From positions 4,319 through 9,995 of the forward strand of contig QHXL01000199.1 of assembly GCA_003222935.1 (NCBI GenBank): 5,677 bases of DNA, given 5' to 3'. A program made the position numbers and the translations under genes. Positions within the stretch are counted from its first letter, which is position 1; the number at the start of each line of letters is the position of its first letter. This stretch comes from Acidobacteriota bacterium. Its GTDB lineage: Bacteria; Acidobacteriota; Blastocatellia; Pyrinomonadales; Pyrinomonadaceae. Shown here one piece after another: positions 4,410 to 5,677 of the stretch. Under the pieces are notes generated by a model. The model was not told where the DNA came from, searched no databases, and saw only the letters and a list, made by a program, of their open reading frames with translations.

Positions 4410-5677
4410 TTACCGAATTCTTGTCATTTGTTGCCAGAAGAATTTTCCGACTCGCGCCAATTTGGTGAACGCATTCTTGTCGTTCGATCCCGTTGGATTT
4501 TGCCTCGGGGGTATCCCTAAAGAGGCGGCTAACTCCTGATCTGGAGGAGCAATGTCTTCATCTCCTCGGCGCGCCGACAGCCACCGGGTAAATGTACGTC
4601 CAATAATTCGTCTTTGTTCGATTGGCGCTTCTGCGACCAGGGCGCTGCGCAAGTCTTCCAGTTGGGCAATCTCAAAAAGATTTGCCTGGTAATAGTTCCT
4701 CAGGGCGGCGAAGACCTTTTGATCGCCTAAAGTTCGCTGCAGGTCCACAAACATTAGCGAACCCTTGGCAGTTACAATTGCCGCATACTGAAGTGTGTTT
4801 CGATAGTCACGCGAAGGTCGGTTGGCGTCCATGTCCTCGCCCCCGAATGTTCGGTAGAGTCGATAGACTCCTTTCACCTGGTCTTCCAGAACCGCTTTCG
4901 CCTTTTCTTCGCCGTAAGTATTTCGGTAATAGACTAGCGATGACCAACTCGACAGTGCTTCATCGAGAACCGGTTCCCGGGCCGGATCGTTTCCGACAGC
5001 TGCTCCCCACCACTGATGAGCGACGAGGTGGGCCACGGTCCATTCGAGACTTTCTTCAACAGAGGGTCGCTGGTCGCGGATGATCTCGGGTAGATTTCGA
5101 ACTGCAGGTGCATCGAAGTCTACATAGAACGCGCTGGCGATCACATTGAATCCGGAAAACTCACTGCTACCCAGGCCCGCGACGAGTGGCACTTCGGCAA
5201 TGCTGATGGTTTTGAACGGCAGTGGACCAAAGATGCTTCTAAATACTCGCAATGAGTTTGCCGCGACGTTTAGAGCTCGACGTCCCACTCGTTCATGCTC
5301 GGCAAGATAGATCGACCTGACGGTTACACCTTCCGATTCAATTTGTTCAGAACGGAGCCCTCGTCCCGCCAGGATCACAAAATCGCGAAGTGTTTTGCCC
5401 GTGAAAACCTGGGTGTTATTCGGTTTTGTCGCCGATTCAGTGCCCGATGTAAACACTTCAATGCCAGGGGCTGTTGTTACCTCGACTTCGTAGTCAGCCG
5501 TTTCGTTGAAGACGATGTCTCCCACTGAAGGTTCGACTTTCCGTCGCCACTCATCGCCATCGTGCACTGCCAAAACCGGATAAGCCGTTGCCAAAAGCAT
5601 GAGGCCCTTGCAACGAAAGTTAAGATCACGAGCTCGTCGAGTTTCTCGTTCGCTTTGTAACGCGGCACTCACTTGTT
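4410..5677 (-). CDS. M1-like (gluzincin) metallopeptidase homologue lacking the catalytic Glu; C-terminal part (5' end beyond window)
   Basis: The frame is open to the right edge: the codon before the first in-window GTG (5672-5670) is CAA, so the start is probably outside. Numbered from that GTG, 420 residues remain. YPVLAVHDG (31-39) and the following FNETADYEVEVTTAPGIEV belong to the beta-rich N-terminal domain of M1 aminopeptidases. GLGSSEFSG (166-174) sits where these enzymes have the substrate-binding GxMEN/GGMEYPG loop. The zinc site reads HLVAHQWWG (215-223) with DEALSSW following; H215, H219 and E238 keep the HxxxH-(18)-E spacing. Leu216 replaces the catalytic Glu of HExxH (codon CTC, read from gag at 5025-5027). 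AKGSLMFVDLQRTLGDQKVF (302-321) matches the helical domain after the site. Zinc binding without normal peptidase activity is expected; a pseudo-enzyme or scaffold role is inferred. The C-terminus ends in a basic tail. A palindrome follows the stop after one base. Confidence 0.82.
   Translation of the reverse strand, partial: QVSAALQSERETRRARDLNFRCKGLMLLATAYPVLAVHDGDEWRRKVEPSVGDIVFNETADYEVEVTTAPGIEVFTSGTESATKPNNTQVFTGKTLRDFVILAGRGLRSEQIESEGVTVRSIYLAEHERVGRRALNVAANSLRVFRSIFGPLPFKTISIAEVPLVAGLGSSEFSGFNVIASAFYVDFDAPAVRNLPEIIRDQRPSVEESLEWTVAHLVAHQWWGAAVGNDPAREPVLDEALSSWSSLVYYRNTYGEEKAKAVLEDQVKGVYRLYRTFGGEDMDANRPSRDYRNTLQYAAIVTAKGSLMFVDLQRTLGDQKVFAALRNYYQANLFEIAQLEDLRSALVAEAPIEQRRIIGRTFTRWLSARRGDEDIAPPDQELAASLGIPPRQNPTGSNDKNAFTKLARVGKFFWQQMTRIR

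Noticed and set aside
4622..5083. 153-codon plus-strand open frame opposite the M1-like gene
   Set aside because: The minus strand encodes clear M1 family motifs over the same bases; the plus frame is Arg/Pro-rich with no known motif.
5670..5672. GTG at 5672 as the true start of the M1-like gene
   Set aside because: The frame is open upstream to the window edge, no SD is visible, and the visible N-terminus enters in mid-domain; the gene is better treated as cut by the edge.

Overview
The window carries seven protein genes and several palindromic intergenic elements. Base composition is mid-GC, and the mix of genes (peroxide operon, DUF4112 protein, M1-like protein, secreted 5'-nucleotidase) with REP-like palindromes and short AATCTG-type repeats suggests a free-living bacterium, perhaps Acidobacteriota (Blastocatellia-like). 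That placement is an inference from gene flavour only; there is no rRNA or other marker here.

Layout. At the left edge (2-850, minus) lies the N-terminal part of a secreted metallophosphatase/5'-nucleotidase, cut by the window edge. It is divergent from an extended SDR oxidoreductase (937-2010, plus), and the gap between them holds overlapping -10-like hexamers facing both ways. One base after the SDR stop codon there is an 87-bp palindrome with 30-bp arms. Next comes a compact plus-strand oxidative-stress cluster: a PerR-type Fur-family repressor (2146-2568), a 2-Cys AhpC/Prx1 peroxiredoxin (2613-3179) and a cytoplasmic CGIC thioredoxin-fold protein (3268-3747). Facing it on the minus strand are a DUF4112 membrane protein (3755-4288) and, upstream of that, the C-terminal part of an M1-like metallopeptidase homologue (4410 to the right edge). 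A 101-bp palindrome with perfect 31-bp arms lies between these two minus-strand genes.

How the genes fit together. PerR would sense peroxide through metal-catalysed oxidation. It probably represses its own promoter, because a perfect 8-5-8 dyad resembling a PerR box overlaps the predicted promoter and ends 3 nt before the ATG. AhpC would remove peroxide. No AhpF follows; the adjacent thioredoxin-like protein could be the reductant or a helper, which is an inference from context. The flanking genes have no evident link to this cluster.

Most unusual points: (i) the M1-like protein has HLVAH where HExxH is expected, so the catalytic Glu is missing while all three zinc ligands remain; (ii) two different long palindromes each begin exactly one base after a stop codon and share a short core; (iii) a heptamer-periodic hairpin before the thioredoxin gene has G-A/A-G oppositions at its unit boundaries; (iv) perR may have a leaderless transcript with the operator lying on the promoter. 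I saw no tRNA, rRNA, CRISPR array, transposase or phage gene. No gene-free stretch exceeds 135 bp.
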